From assembly GCF_004798865.1 (NCBI RefSeq), contig NW_025335641.1:15474792-15538791 (forward strand): 64,000 nt of DNA, in the 5' to 3' direction. The notes beneath the pieces were generated by a model. That model was given only the letters and a program-made list of their open reading frames with translations. It made no database searches and had not been told where the DNA came from. Both the position numbers and the translations under genes were made by a program. The DNA comes from Varanus komodoensis (Eukaryota > Chordata > Lepidosauria > Squamata > Varanidae). Shown here piece after piece: positions 24,101 through 37,500 of the stretch; within the stretch, counting starts at the first letter, position 1; each line of letters starts with the position of its first letter.

Positions 24101-27100
24101 TATCAGGAAGAGGTGAATGGCTTGAACCAGAGCTAGTTATTAAAAGAATGTTCAGATAATGGCAATTATGACTTTGCATTTACTACCTTTTTCTTCTCGT
24201 TAAGAACACAGGGTGGTGTACATGGTTTATTTTATCCTCACAACAACATCCCTGAGAGGTAGGTTAGGCTGAGATTCTAGGACTGCCCCAAAGTCACCCA
24301 GTTGGCTCCATGGCTGAGTGGGACTAGAACCTGGATCTCCCAGGTCCCTAGTCCAACACTAACCACCACATTACACTGGGTGGTAATAAAGATGATGATA
24401 ATTGCACTATTGGTTTTATTAATCTAGCTTTTATTTACCTTATTGTTGGCTAAAACAGATCATCAAAAACTGTTGCAGGCCAAGTAAGCTGCTTTAAGTG
24501 GCACTGACTTCAGTGGGACAGAGTTTGACATACACTTAACACTTAAAATCAGTGGAATTTAATTGCAAGATTGTGTGGATTGTGCCCTAAAATGTTCTGC
24601 AAGCACTATTTTTAGAAGTCTGTCACAACAGTGAATCATACAGGCTGATGTGCAACTTCTGCTTTCATGAGATCTTCATAGACTTCACCACCTTCATCTT
24701 CCCCGTAGACACAATCATAAAGGTCTTCATCCTCATCAACATGAGTTTCACTAAAACAGAAAGTAAAAAAAGGAAACAACAACAAAGGTAAGAGCATGTA
24801 AGTACAATTTATAGGACATCAGATTTTTTACATAGGAATCAATAGGCTCTTCCAAGCTCACACGCTTTTCCTTTCTTTAAAAAAAAGTTTCTTTTTTAAA
24901 TTAAACCACACTATAGTGTGTCATCCAAACCCTCCGTTCTACCTAACGTTAAATAAGGTTAAAGAGGACAAGCCAGACCCACAGTTGCCATAATACTAAC
25001 CCAAACTTGCCCAAACCCAGGCAACAACCACAAGCTCCAGTCAAGTTTAAATGGGTATGAAGGTCTCATGGCCACACCAGAAGAGAAGGGCGTAGGCTAG
25101 GTCCCTTTTTATAATACCAAATTATGGTCTAGTAATGTGTCCTAACCAGTCCTATACCAGCTAAAAAGGAACTGCCATATAATTTCCCAAGACTCTGGAC
25201 AGGAGATAAAAGCTTTAAACGAACAAACTTCATCCTCACTTAACAGGGAGTCATCTATTTATTTAATAAATTTTCCTGAGACTTTATCAAAACATCAAAT
25301 CCATTTAAAGCAAAATAGAAGGAGAATGACAGTTCTTGGATGTGTTTGGCCTAAATTGTCACCTTAAATATTCACAAATGAGTAGAAATAATTCCATAAA
25401 GGCACACAATTTGAGAAGTGGTAAAGCTGGAATACATACATCTTGGGTTTTCCCAGTTGGTGCAAGCTGAATATCCAAACACCAAACATACATTCAAATG
25501 AGTAAAAATATGAAGGAAGCGCTCCTTAGTGAGCCTAATAAAATTGGGAAACTTTAGATAATGCAAAAAGGGCAAGAAGAACACATACCCTTTCTATACA
25601 TTCCTCAACATCTGCATTTTCTGTGACTTAGATCATTCACATCTTCCTCACCAAGTACTTGAGTTACTTGGCCCTGCATTAAGAGCATGGCTGTTTCCAT
25701 CACATCATTGCTATATCGAACACTATCACACTAGTTTAAGGGAAATAAAACCTCCAAAGGGGGCTTGAAAGGAACTAGTTAAGTGGTGGGAGGTTTTATC
25801 GTAGATCAAGTGTTTCTCAAAGCATTCAATGTTTAGGTTTTCTCAAAATATGCTATGGAGAGGCAATGGAATTCATGACAAAAGAATGAACCTCAAAGCC
25901 CCTACATGTTAGTCAATATCAGGTTAAATCGGAATAATTTGAAGAATAATCTGAAATCTCTTTAGGGGCTGTTAGCAAATGGTACCCTTCCTTCCTTCAT
26001 CCTGTTCTAAGGGCTCCCATTTCTTCATTTCCCTACATCTTCAGATCTCTGCTTAAAGCCAGTGCAGCATCATGGTTAGGCCAGGATGAAGAAGATCAAG
26101 GTTCTACTTCCCACTCACTAGGACAAATTGGGCCATTTACTGATTCTCAGCCTAGAATGGAGAGGAGATTTATGTAAGCTTCCTTGGGTTCATTGCTGGA
26201 AAAAAGGCAGAACATACCTATATTAAAATATATACCTCTGCTTAAAATTTAACTCTTCATCTAAGGTTTGTGAAAGACTTTAGCCTCAGCCAAACTGACA
26301 GCTGTCCCTGTTCTCACGGTAACAGAAAACTCTCAATTTGGAACCATTTTGGATGTCCGTATCTGTTCTGTAAAATACCCCACAAAATATAATAACCAGG
26401 ATCACAAACACAAATAAAACCCTGTAGAACATTCATTAGGTTAAACTGTTTCAAAATGTGATTTCATATGAAGTTAAAAATTCCATTATCTCATTTGCAT
26501 AATAGATACAGTGGAGAGAGCTTTTATACTACACAGATTTATAACCTACTCTATTAAATCTGGAAGGCCTTTGTAAATGTCTTCATCATCCACACTCTCT
26601 TCTGTAGGAAATGGCCTATGGAGACAAAACATATTAAAAAGTGAAAATATGCCCTAACATAAGAGTGAAGAATGTTCAGTGTTCCCTAAATGCACAAGGT
26701 AAAAAGCCTAAGCTTATATGGGTAAAACCTGTGTGTACTGAATACAGTTTGTGACTGTCAACCTACCATGGATGAATTTAGCAGAACATTTAAAACAGGC
26801 AGATATATGTACCTCTGTTATGTGCAATCTTTATACCACATTCACATGACCAGAAATGTCACTTCGACAGTGGTGTAAGAGCTAAAAAAATGGAAAACAG
26901 AATACAGTAATATGGCCTAAGGATACACAGTAATGTGTAAAGCACACAGCAAATTTCCCAGGGTTTTGAGTGAGAGCTTCCATGCATGCAAACTATGGAA
27001 TATTAAATCATAGTTTAATATTCTATGGTCCCAATGGAATTCTATGGTCCCAATGGAATTCAGAATTAGTGATTCAAAAGTTTAAAGTGAATGATAGATT

Positions 27101-30100
27101 TTCAAGTGGAATTTTGGTTAGCAATTCTAAAATTCCATTTTTGGTTTTCCTACCTTTAAAAAAAATGAAAGGTGTAAGTATGAAATCTCAGCCTACAAAA
27201 AATATTCTCCCTCTATGGTTTGGCGTTTCCTTCACCCTTCATAGATCACAGATAGGAAATAATTAAATCTAGAACGACTATCAAAATTTCTCATTTCTTG
27301 GTTTTAAAACCAGTCACTACGGCTGCTTAAAAGGGGCCCCTAGCCCTAAACATCTCCATTAATGAAGAAAGGATAGGAAATGATTCTGAAGTCTATGTTG
27401 AACCACCATTGAAAAAGACCTCTTTGTTACACCTGCAGAAGGACTGAGAGAATGTGAAGACCAAATTGCTGAAGGTGACTCAATAGAAGGAAACTCAAAG
27501 TTGCTGGCTAGGTGGACCATATTCCCACACAAGCCCGGTTCAGCTAATCACAACTTTAAACAGACTTTTGTCTTTTGCACAGACACTTCATCCTGGCACT
27601 AATCCCTCTCCTCCCCAGTTCTCTTCCATAATTCTCAGGAAACTATGATTATTAGTTCTGGAACAAGTCAACAATTTCAAACCATGGTTTTAAAACATGG
27701 GACCAGAAGTAAAGGGGAAGCAGAGGGAAAGCTGCAGAAATAGGTGTAGTGCTCATCCTGTCTTGTCTTATCTTGGCTTGGCTGCCATAGTCATCAGTGA
27801 AATTTGCATGGTGAGTCCTCACCTCAATACTGCTGAGACTCATACAAATGCTATTTGTTCAGTTCCACTGACAATGTCTAACACATTTCAGTAAATTTGC
27901 ACAAGCCCACATCACATGCACCAGCACAAAACCAGTAAAGTCCGTTGGCTCACTGGGGTACACCAATCCTAAAACCGTATTTTATATTATTTTGAATTCT
28001 GCTGGTGCAATTCAGCATATCTTTCTTTGCATTTTGTTTCTCTCTCCACAGCATACACAAGGTTAAGTATCTTTATAGTAATGTAACAGATTATTTTAGC
28101 ATGTCAGATCAATTCTCAATTTTAAATTACACTTTTGTCTTTAAAAGGTGTAAGAAATTATAGAAACATTTCAACTGACCAATGCCTTTCACAAAATTTG
28201 CTTGTGTTATGACCAAAAATCAAAATTTACAGAATCCACAATTACACCGTACCTTTTTCCAGCAGCTAATGCAATAGGAGTGCGGGAAAGCTTGGATAAT
28301 GTTTCTATAACCTGCAGAAGGAGTAGAAAACATTTGTTGGGTTACAAGAAAAAATGCACATTATTTGAATCCCATTAAACCATGGAAGCCAGGACCTAAC
28401 AAATAAATAGGAGATACTTAACATTTCTGTTCAATGAGCTTTTAGACTCTGAGTCACACTGATTTTAAATGGAACTGGTACAAACAAGCGTAGATTGAAA
28501 TCTTACCATTCCACTGCTCACAATTTCAGATAATCATATTCATAGAAGGCTTTTCTAGGCCATTTTATACATTTTCTCTAAGCATGAATCAATTCTGCTC
28601 AATTACTTTATTAATAGACTTATTCAAATTATTTTAAAGTGGCTAAAAAAACAGTTACACTCCAATACTATACCCACTTACCCAGGAATAAGCCTCACTG
28701 AATTCAGTTGGACTTATTCTGAAGCTAAGTATGGGATGGCACTGTTGGGAATCAATTACTCTTTATAAGTAATGTGACATTAAAATACAACTATTTTATC
28801 ATCAAAAAAGCTATAAATTTGAGAGGTAGGAGGGGTTCTTCTTTTCCTAAAGTCCCTTCTTTGAAGGACTTTAGGAAGGCTCTGATGCCCACCTGTTTCC
28901 GTAGTTGGAAGGCTGCAGGTTTTCTTGGTGTTGTCTATTTTTATGGAATTTTTCTGAATATTTAGTTATTTGTTTTTGTTGTCTATCTTTTGCACTGCTT
29001 ATGTTTTGCATACCCCCTTGGCAGTGATTCAATCTTAATGGCAACCTCAAAACATTTTAAGTAAAAGTAAACTCATTCTCTCCCAACGGAAACATGGAAT
29101 CCCAACAAAGTGTATCATAAACTTTGATATATGCATGACACACTGCTGTTCTTCAGTGCCGTATTAAGGAAATATTTCTTTTTATCATAATTCTTTAAAC
29201 TGAATTATCCAGCTAAGCAACACAATCGACTATACCACAACATATGCAGGTCAAGATCCAAAGAGCAACCAATAATATTTCTGAATTTGTTTTTTAAAGG
29301 CTTGTGAACAGCAGACCGTCTTGTTTGTGATATATCACAAACTGCTCTCGAAATGCTTCTCAGTTTGCAAAGCAATTTGCCATCTGGCACAGTAGGCTGC
29401 CTGTTTGAAAAACATAAGTTCTGGAAGCCCTTAGGCACATGAAACATGTTCCACCATTCTTTGGATCCTGAACAGAATTATAGTTACTATCTAGGCTGGA
29501 AAATCGTGACATGCCTGAATGCTGAATATTAGAAGGCAGGAACATTGCCAAACAAGGGCTACAACAGAAAATTAAACCTTGGTCCTCTGTAAACCCACAA
29601 CTGTGAGTCAGAAATCTGATTCCTAGACCTGAACAAAAGTTTCCTTCACATCAACAACTGTGGAATATCCTAGGATGATCACATCAGTGGGTGGAGCTCT
29701 TGACACTGTGGCAAAGCCAAAAAAGGAAGCAAAGGGAAATTATCTGTAGCATTACAATATGAAATCTATCTGATTCACAAGTGTGCGATGTAAGTACCTT
29801 GTTCATCTACAGCAATGGAATCAAGGAACAAACTTAGATATGTAACTATCTCTTAGCCTCAGACCTCTGTCTGTAAGATAGGGATAACAGCCCACCTTTC
29901 AGGATGAATACAGGGTTCGTTGCAACAACATATGAGAATCTTTGCAAGTACTGGAGTGTGCAATTTACATGTGGCTTCCCATTGTTTCAAATTGGCAAAA
30001 GTGATCTTTAAAACTAGATGGCTACACCTGTAGAGGGAGTTGGATTCCCATCTCCCTGCTTCCTGGCTTTTCCTCTGCGTATGTTACATGCTTGCCGTAT

Positions 30101-33100
30101 TTGTGTTATCACTTGTTTTCTTTCAGCATTTTTGTGACAGTTGTGGAGAATAAGCAGTAGTCAGAGAAAATGGAAACGGAGCTGTTGTTGTAAGAGTTGA
30201 ATCAACATTTAGTAAATAAATATGCAAACAAAAGGGGAAGGTAGAGCAAATTAGGAATTGAAACTTCTTTGTTGTTGTTGTGTTTATCTAAAATATACTC
30301 TGACTGCCAAAACGTTCAAACTACTGGGGAAGGAGGAAACGTGGCCCACTCTACCTTATCACCAAAAGAGGGAGCTGCAGGACAGACCATTGCTTCAAGT
30401 CCAAACATGTATCTCAATAAATATATTCTAGCAAGATATGGCAAAGCCAACCGTAGGTTTATGCTTTGAATTTTTAAAATATGCACAGTAAGAATAGAAT
30501 GGAAGTAATCCTTGGAAGTGGCGATGATAAAAGTGCAGATCTTAAGGAACGAGAAAGAGAATAATGCATGAAATGAGGGGAAGAGTTAATCTGCTTGCTG
30601 TGCAGAGTTATTCCACATTAATTTAAAATATTTTAGCCACTGCTGTGTTCTTCAATAACCCACTGCTGTGCTCTACTATGAGCTGATCTCTTCCACTCTG
30701 AAAAGAACCAAGGTGGCAGAAGATCTCTCAATCCAGTTAGTTCTCCTTTATTTGCAGTACTTAAAAGTGTACAAAATAAATCGTAATGCAGAGTGCTATG
30801 CAAATAAGCCTCACAATTAATCCATGCTTGCATAGATGTATTTTGAGTGAATGTACTTAACCTAGAATGAAGTCTATTCTACAATATTCAAATGACCAGC
30901 CCATTTTCTGAACATTTTGCTTAAAACACCTCACAACATAACAAAAACCGAATCAAGATTTATGTTCATATTTAGTTTCTTCCTTTTCCTACAATTTCTG
31001 CAAGCCACTTCGGCTCACCACAGCTTCACCCTACCTGCACCTTTTTCCTTAAAGATTGCTTTGCAATTTTGACAGCCAACAACACCTCCTTTTGAGCATA
31101 CTGGAAGATTTATCAGTGGTTTGACACACGTGCGTGTGCGTGTGCATGCACACACGAGCAAGTGTCCAAATATATGCTGGTAGCCTCATTTTTTTCAATT
31201 TACCCAGAATTGGAAAATTCTGCAAAACTAGGAGGCCGCACCTGGGTTCTGTAGTACAAAACTAGGAAGTCACACCTGGGTTCCTACCTAGTTTTCAGCC
31301 TACCTTACAAAGCTGTACTTTTGTCCCTGCAGCCTATATACAAACGTAAGACTATGACAGTGTAAAAACTGTGCTGTCCATTAGCCCAAAACTCTTGTCA
31401 CACAGTATCCAACCATCTTCTGTGGAAAACCCAAAAATAGGGCATTAGTGTAGCTCATGTTACCCAGCAACACAGCTCTGTAGACGTATCAGCAGTTTTA
31501 ATCTCAGCCAAGCTTCCAAATATATAAAGAAAAAGCAGCATACTGCTAATATCCACAAGTAATTTCTGCTAGAATCCAGTGTCTAGAACCATTAATAATT
31601 CTACATTTGGAAATGGAGCTTCAAATACCCGATGGGAAACTAAACTGCTGCCACAAACAAATATTCCCTACCAGCGCTTTTTATGGTCAACTAATGCACC
31701 ATAATTAACTGCTGAAAATCTAAAACCATTCTGCAAGATATATCCTATTTAAACAGCTTCTTCATATGCTTGTTGGGAGCTAATATAATTGTTGCCAAAC
31801 AAGTCTACAAAATTACAATGAACATGATAGTTAAGTCTGCAAAATTAAAAATATACTTGGAGACATTATTTTTTAATTACTAACACTAGCAATTTTTTTC
31901 AGCATGGTGTGCAGGAAGCTGTAAGTGAAAAAAGAATCTGTTTTCAAAATATATTACAACAAAGCATATTATGCTACAAAGTTAGTGCCAGGTTGTATTT
32001 TAAATTTATTCAGAGGAATTCTGTGTATCTCCTTAATCATTAGGGAACTTTTTACGAATTCCCAATTTTCTTTGATGGTACTTTATTTTCATATCTCAAA
32101 GCCACAAACATAATTACATGAGCAAAAACTGAACCAAAACCAATCTCTCTTTTCTGTGTTAATATCTACCAGCCACAAAAATACTGGTGAGTTTCCACCA
32201 TTTTGGATGTCCTTCAGAATTTTGCCCTCACTTCAATATAATTGGCAGAACGAACTCAGATTTTTCGGAGTTCATTGCCAAGGATTATGACTACGTACTC
32301 AAAGTAACTAGCATGTTGCCATGATCCATGATGGTTGCATCAGCCAGACCAGTGATGTAGGTATACCCTAGGGAGCCCTGTGGCAATCTGAGGGCAGTGG
32401 GTGTAGAGTTGAGGGCTCATGAGACATGGCTGCAAGGGGTCACGAGATGTAGAGCAGTGTTTGACTCCCCAACAGTCAGCAACCCATATCACAGAAAGAG
32501 AAAACTGAGGCACAAAACTGTTTCACGGAAGTCCTCCTTTGGACCCACATTCTCCTGTTCCAGCAACAACTCCCATTCCACAGAGAATTGAGGGGTTCTA
32601 AGATAATTACTAGGACAGGTTAATTCACATGTCCATAACAGCATTGATACTGGTAATAGTTAAAATAAGACATGATGTTTTGAGAGCCACACAGAAAAGC
32701 AGTGTTTGGAGACACAGGAGCAAATATTGAAAGCATCCAAAAATTAATGTCTACGTATACCCATCGTAATGTATCCTATTCCGATGCAGTCTTATTCAGA
32801 AGCAGCACGACACATGCAGCTCAAGCATGGGTTGATCAGGGGGAAACCTGGGCTTTCCTTGGCATGTGATCATGATGACCTCTCTTAGGAAATTAGCAGC
32901 AACCCATTGCAGCACTGTGGACTCCCCCTTCACCCATGTACACTCACAGGGACATCCACTGGCTCACATATACAAACCCCAAGCCATATGCACAAAAACA
33001 AAGAAACATATTAGCAATGCTCGTGATCATAAAAATAAGACATTGTACTCTTATTGCCATGCAGATTCAATCCATCTCAATGCTGGTCTTCCCTTTTGTC

Positions 33101-34530
33101 TTCTGCCTTCAACTTGAGTAGGTCTAGGACCCACTTGCTTATTTTCCTATTATCCCAGGCTATTCGCAAAGCTTTCCTCCAGCACAGTGTTTCCGATGCA
33201 TCCGTTTTCTTCCTTTCAGCTTTCTTCACTGTCCAGCTTTCACATACATACTGGGTGTGATTGGGAATACAGTGGTCTGAATTATCTTGATCTTGGTCCT
33301 TACACTTGATGATCTTTTATAGCTGCTTCACTGTGCCCTTCCAAGTCTCAGTCTTCACATTTCTCGGCTTCAGTCTCCTCCTGTCTTGATGACTGAGCCA
33401 AGGTATGTTCAATCTTTCAATTGCAATTTCTTCTGCATCAGCATATGGACTGAAAATATACCTGAAAATATACTTATGTGCTTTCTGCTGGGTATCTCCA
33501 CCATGCGCAGTACATCCTCCCTCCCTTTAGAAGCAAGGCATTTACGCAAATAGGCCAGCTCAGGTGTCAGCCTTAGTTGATCTCCCTCCTTCTTCTCTGC
33601 TTACTAACAAGGAGTGTTTGCACCACCGGGTGCTAATAAGCACCAAAGAGACTCAGAACTTCCCACTCCAGGGAAAGGCTCTGGAGTGTTCTGTCCAGGT
33701 GTGCAAATCCACATGCACACAGTTCTGTAATTGAAGCTGCTTTGCTGAACCAGGAGAAATAGTGGAATGGCAATGGTTGGTAGAATGGAAATGGTACAAC
33801 TGCAACAGCTGCCCCATTGCAGAGAAGCAAAGATTGTAAAGGTACCCAGTTGGAGGAAAGACCAATGACCAAGCCAAGAATGCCCTCTCACGGGGCTGAC
33901 TGTACTGTCTCCCAGTACAAAGCATCACAACCTTTCCAGGATCTTACTGGTAGTGAATCACATGATTATTTTTGGAAGCTATAAATGTAATGGACATCTC
34001 AAAGGCAGCAGTAATGCAGTTTCCATGAAATTATTTTGGAAGCATCCAGATTCTATACAAAAATCACACAGCATCTGGGAACACATGCATTTTATAGCAT
34101 TCACCCTTGACACAAACATCAAAATAAAATACACCTTGGCATTGAGTATTATGGATGGCACCATGAGATGTAAGCACTTCAAGATACAGTCATGCTGATG
34201 AAAAGATGTGACAAAATTCAATTGTATATGAGACATGACTTTGAACATCTAAAACACAAGCAACTCTTTTTACATGAAAAGTTGTAACTTTAAATCCCTT
34301 GATATGAAAGGTCTTTTCATAGAAAAAATTCAACCTTGTGAAACTTAATTCAAAACTAGAAAGAACCATGAATTGAACACACTGTGGGATATCTGACTCT
34401 ATTCAGGCAGAAGCTTAAAGATACAATATTCCAGGCTACAGCAAGAATGGAGAATACACAGCAGTTAGTCTCATGCAGTATGCAAAGTTTGCTTGTGTAG
34501 TACATGCTAACAATTGTGGCTTCCATTTAA

Positions 34531-34581
<51 letters not shown>

Positions 34582-37500
34582 GGTACCTCGGCTCACAAAC
34601 TTAATCCATTCCAGGACTCTGGTCATGACCCAAATTGGTCACAAGCCAAGTCAAATTCCCCCATAAAGTTCAATGTAAATAAGGTTCATCTGTTCTGTAA
34701 ATATTTTTTAATCACAAAAATTTGAAACAAAGTAACAAAGAACAACAAAGTAACAAAGTACAGTACAATAGAGAACACCAACCTAGGTGGGGGGGAGGTT
34801 ATTGTTGGAGGGAGAGTCCAAATCATGTGATAGCGATCACGCTGGGGGGGGGGAGATGGGTGCGATCGCGGGCGCACTTGTGCAGGGCGATGATTGCAAT
34901 CGCGGCCATCTCCTCCCCCCACAGCACGATCACAGCCATCTCCCCACCCCACCCCACCCCACCCCCAAGCATGATCATGCAGGGAAGATGGGCATGATCA
35001 CAATCTTCACCCAATGTGGAGTTTGCAACCTGAGTCAAATTTTTCTGAAATTTCTGTTTGCAACCCGATTTGGTCATGAACTGAGGTGTTCATGAGCAGA
35101 GGTATTTGAATCCACTGTATTTGATCCTCTAGCTTCTCACAGAAGCCAGAAAATGTGGCCAAGAAAACATAAGTAAAAAATGCAATGTCAATGTCATTGT
35201 GGCAATTTCACAATGTAAACTCACTGTAACATTTCCAAAGTTCTTGGCCATTACGATGGGCCCCAGGTTGTAGCCAGAACTACAATAACAGCTGAAAACA
35301 TTACAAAAGAGTACATTGTGAATGTGAAACAGTAAAAACGTAAAAGTAAGTAGATTGTTTAATCTGATTAAATAATTTCAGAGCTTTTGTTCTCATTTGC
35401 TAATGCTGAGAATATGGGCAAAGCTTTACTTCATACTGAATATCTGAGAATATACCCAACATATTTTTTCTGAACTATCCACTAATTATTAAAGTGTTCA
35501 TTCACTTTTTTAACTGAATGAATTCACACTTCAGGTTTTAAATGTCTGTTTAGATCTGCATATGCACTACCATCAAGATGTCTTGGTTTCCTGTGCAATC
35601 CTACGCAAGTTGAAAGAAACGAAAGGATCTACCATGCCCAGCCAGCACAGGAATTTTGGGCCATCTCTCTCTCCATAGAGAGTTCTATAGGACTGCACCC
35701 TTACAGGACCAAACATTAGAACAAAAAAATTCTAGAATGTACGTCAATATGCAAATCAGCTGCTCCATACAATGGATTTCTTGTGTGCCCTTGCTTCAGG
35801 AATGAACAAGTTACCCAAAGCCATTTTGCTGTAGGATAATTGTGAGCTGCACTTTTGTAAAATATTGCAAAGAGATTAGTATATAACCCAGAAGTTACTG
35901 TAAACCAGTCCCAGGGCCTGCAAACTATATCTGGCCCATGGACCATTTCCTCCCCTAAACTAGCCTGTGTGAATAACCACAAGGCAACAACACAGGCCTG
36001 AGAGAAGCTTTGCACCCACAATGCATCCGGTGGGTTTTACCTTGTCCACTGCTGTACTATAATATACAAAGCTGAAGCAAGTACTTCTAAAAGTGCAGAA
36101 TAAGGATGCAATGCTATGCATGTTTAGACAGGAAAATGTCTCCCATGCCGGCTGGGGAATGCTGGGAGCTGTGGAGCTTATTTCTATTGAAGCATGCATG
36201 GGATTGCACCTTAAAGAATTCCATTAATTAAGTCTATGTAGCATTAATTATGAATTAAGTCTATGTAGCACACAATAAAGATTACTGCAATGTGTGTAAA
36301 ATACTATTTCTAAAAACATTAAGAAGCTTTTCCCAGGAACCTCTTTTGAAGGAATTCTTGTGCCTCTTGCAAGAAAGATTCTCCAGTGCCAAAGGAGACA
36401 CAGGTTCATTAGCCCTTTGACTCAAGACACTGATGACCCAGAACTACTCAAAAGAGAAAAATGAATTTCTTCAGTTATAAAACACATCATCCATTAAGAT
36501 CTCATTATGTATCAATGTATGCATTTTAGGCATCGTAGCAGATGCCTAGAATGTTGGTATATACCTGCTTCATAAGCTGCGGTTCTTGAATTCTGATCTA
36601 GCAATTCAGTGCACTTGTGGTAAATGTTAAAACATTTTCACTTCATGTCATTACAGTTTTATTTTCTCTCATGGTCTCCCCAGCTGATTACTCTCTACAT
36701 AACTCTCACAGTTAGCCCTTCATGGCATCTAGTCTGGTTGCAACAAAAATTACTTTTGCAAAGCGTTTCACCAAACAATCCATGGTAGCTGCACACTTGC
36801 ATTAAAGAAGATTGATCAATTGCATGAAAAAGCAAAAATTAGATAAACACCAAGGTAATGAGAACATATGCAAAAATGGTGCATGAAACGAGTAAGAGTC
36901 AGACTGCATGAAATCATATCCACAAAGCTTTGCCTTTAAGGGCAAGATGTTTTAATACCAAATGGTCAGTAGAGAGGCCCCAATCCAGATCAGTACCTTA
37001 ATAGGAGGCTTAAATTTTCTGCCATGCCCTGTAGGCCAATCATCAGGAAAAACACTAGACCTAAACTACATGATTAATATTAATTGTAGTTTGGTTTTAA
37101 TGAAGGCGGTCATCCTGCATTATCATTTGTTCTATAGCTTGATTAAGCAAAGATTAGAAAGTGTATTCACAGTCTTCCTATTCAGATACAAAGACACAAA
37201 CATTGTTTAGGAGTCTGTGATAATCATGGCTATGATATATACAGTTTTATTCATTTGATTACAGTTGACATTTTCATTTCACACATATATGGTCCATTTG
37301 GTGAGATCAGATATGTAATGAAATGAGAATTCATACAGTTTTCCAAATTTATTTTTATACAGAGAGTAATTAAAGCCTATCTTTTGCTTCCCCCATCAAC
37401 AGAGAAAGCTTTTTCAGTTTTTACTGATCTCTCAAGGTGAACATTTCCAACACCTCTTGTTTTCTAATAGATATGACTTGCCTATAAATCAGTTTCCAGA

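Larger units (their letters stand above)
23390..24641 (-). other. VAV3 intron 5
   Basis: This 1,252-bp intron holds a duplicated 20-bp word near 23456-23512 and a MIR-like SINE at 24171-24383. A possible degraded hairpin repeat lies at 24480-24592. Confidence 0.88.

Noticed and set aside
34686-35095. Several 84-102 codon open frames
   Set aside because: They lie inside the GC-rich centre of a pogo-like MITE and consist of repeated Gly, His and Pro stretches from its modules.
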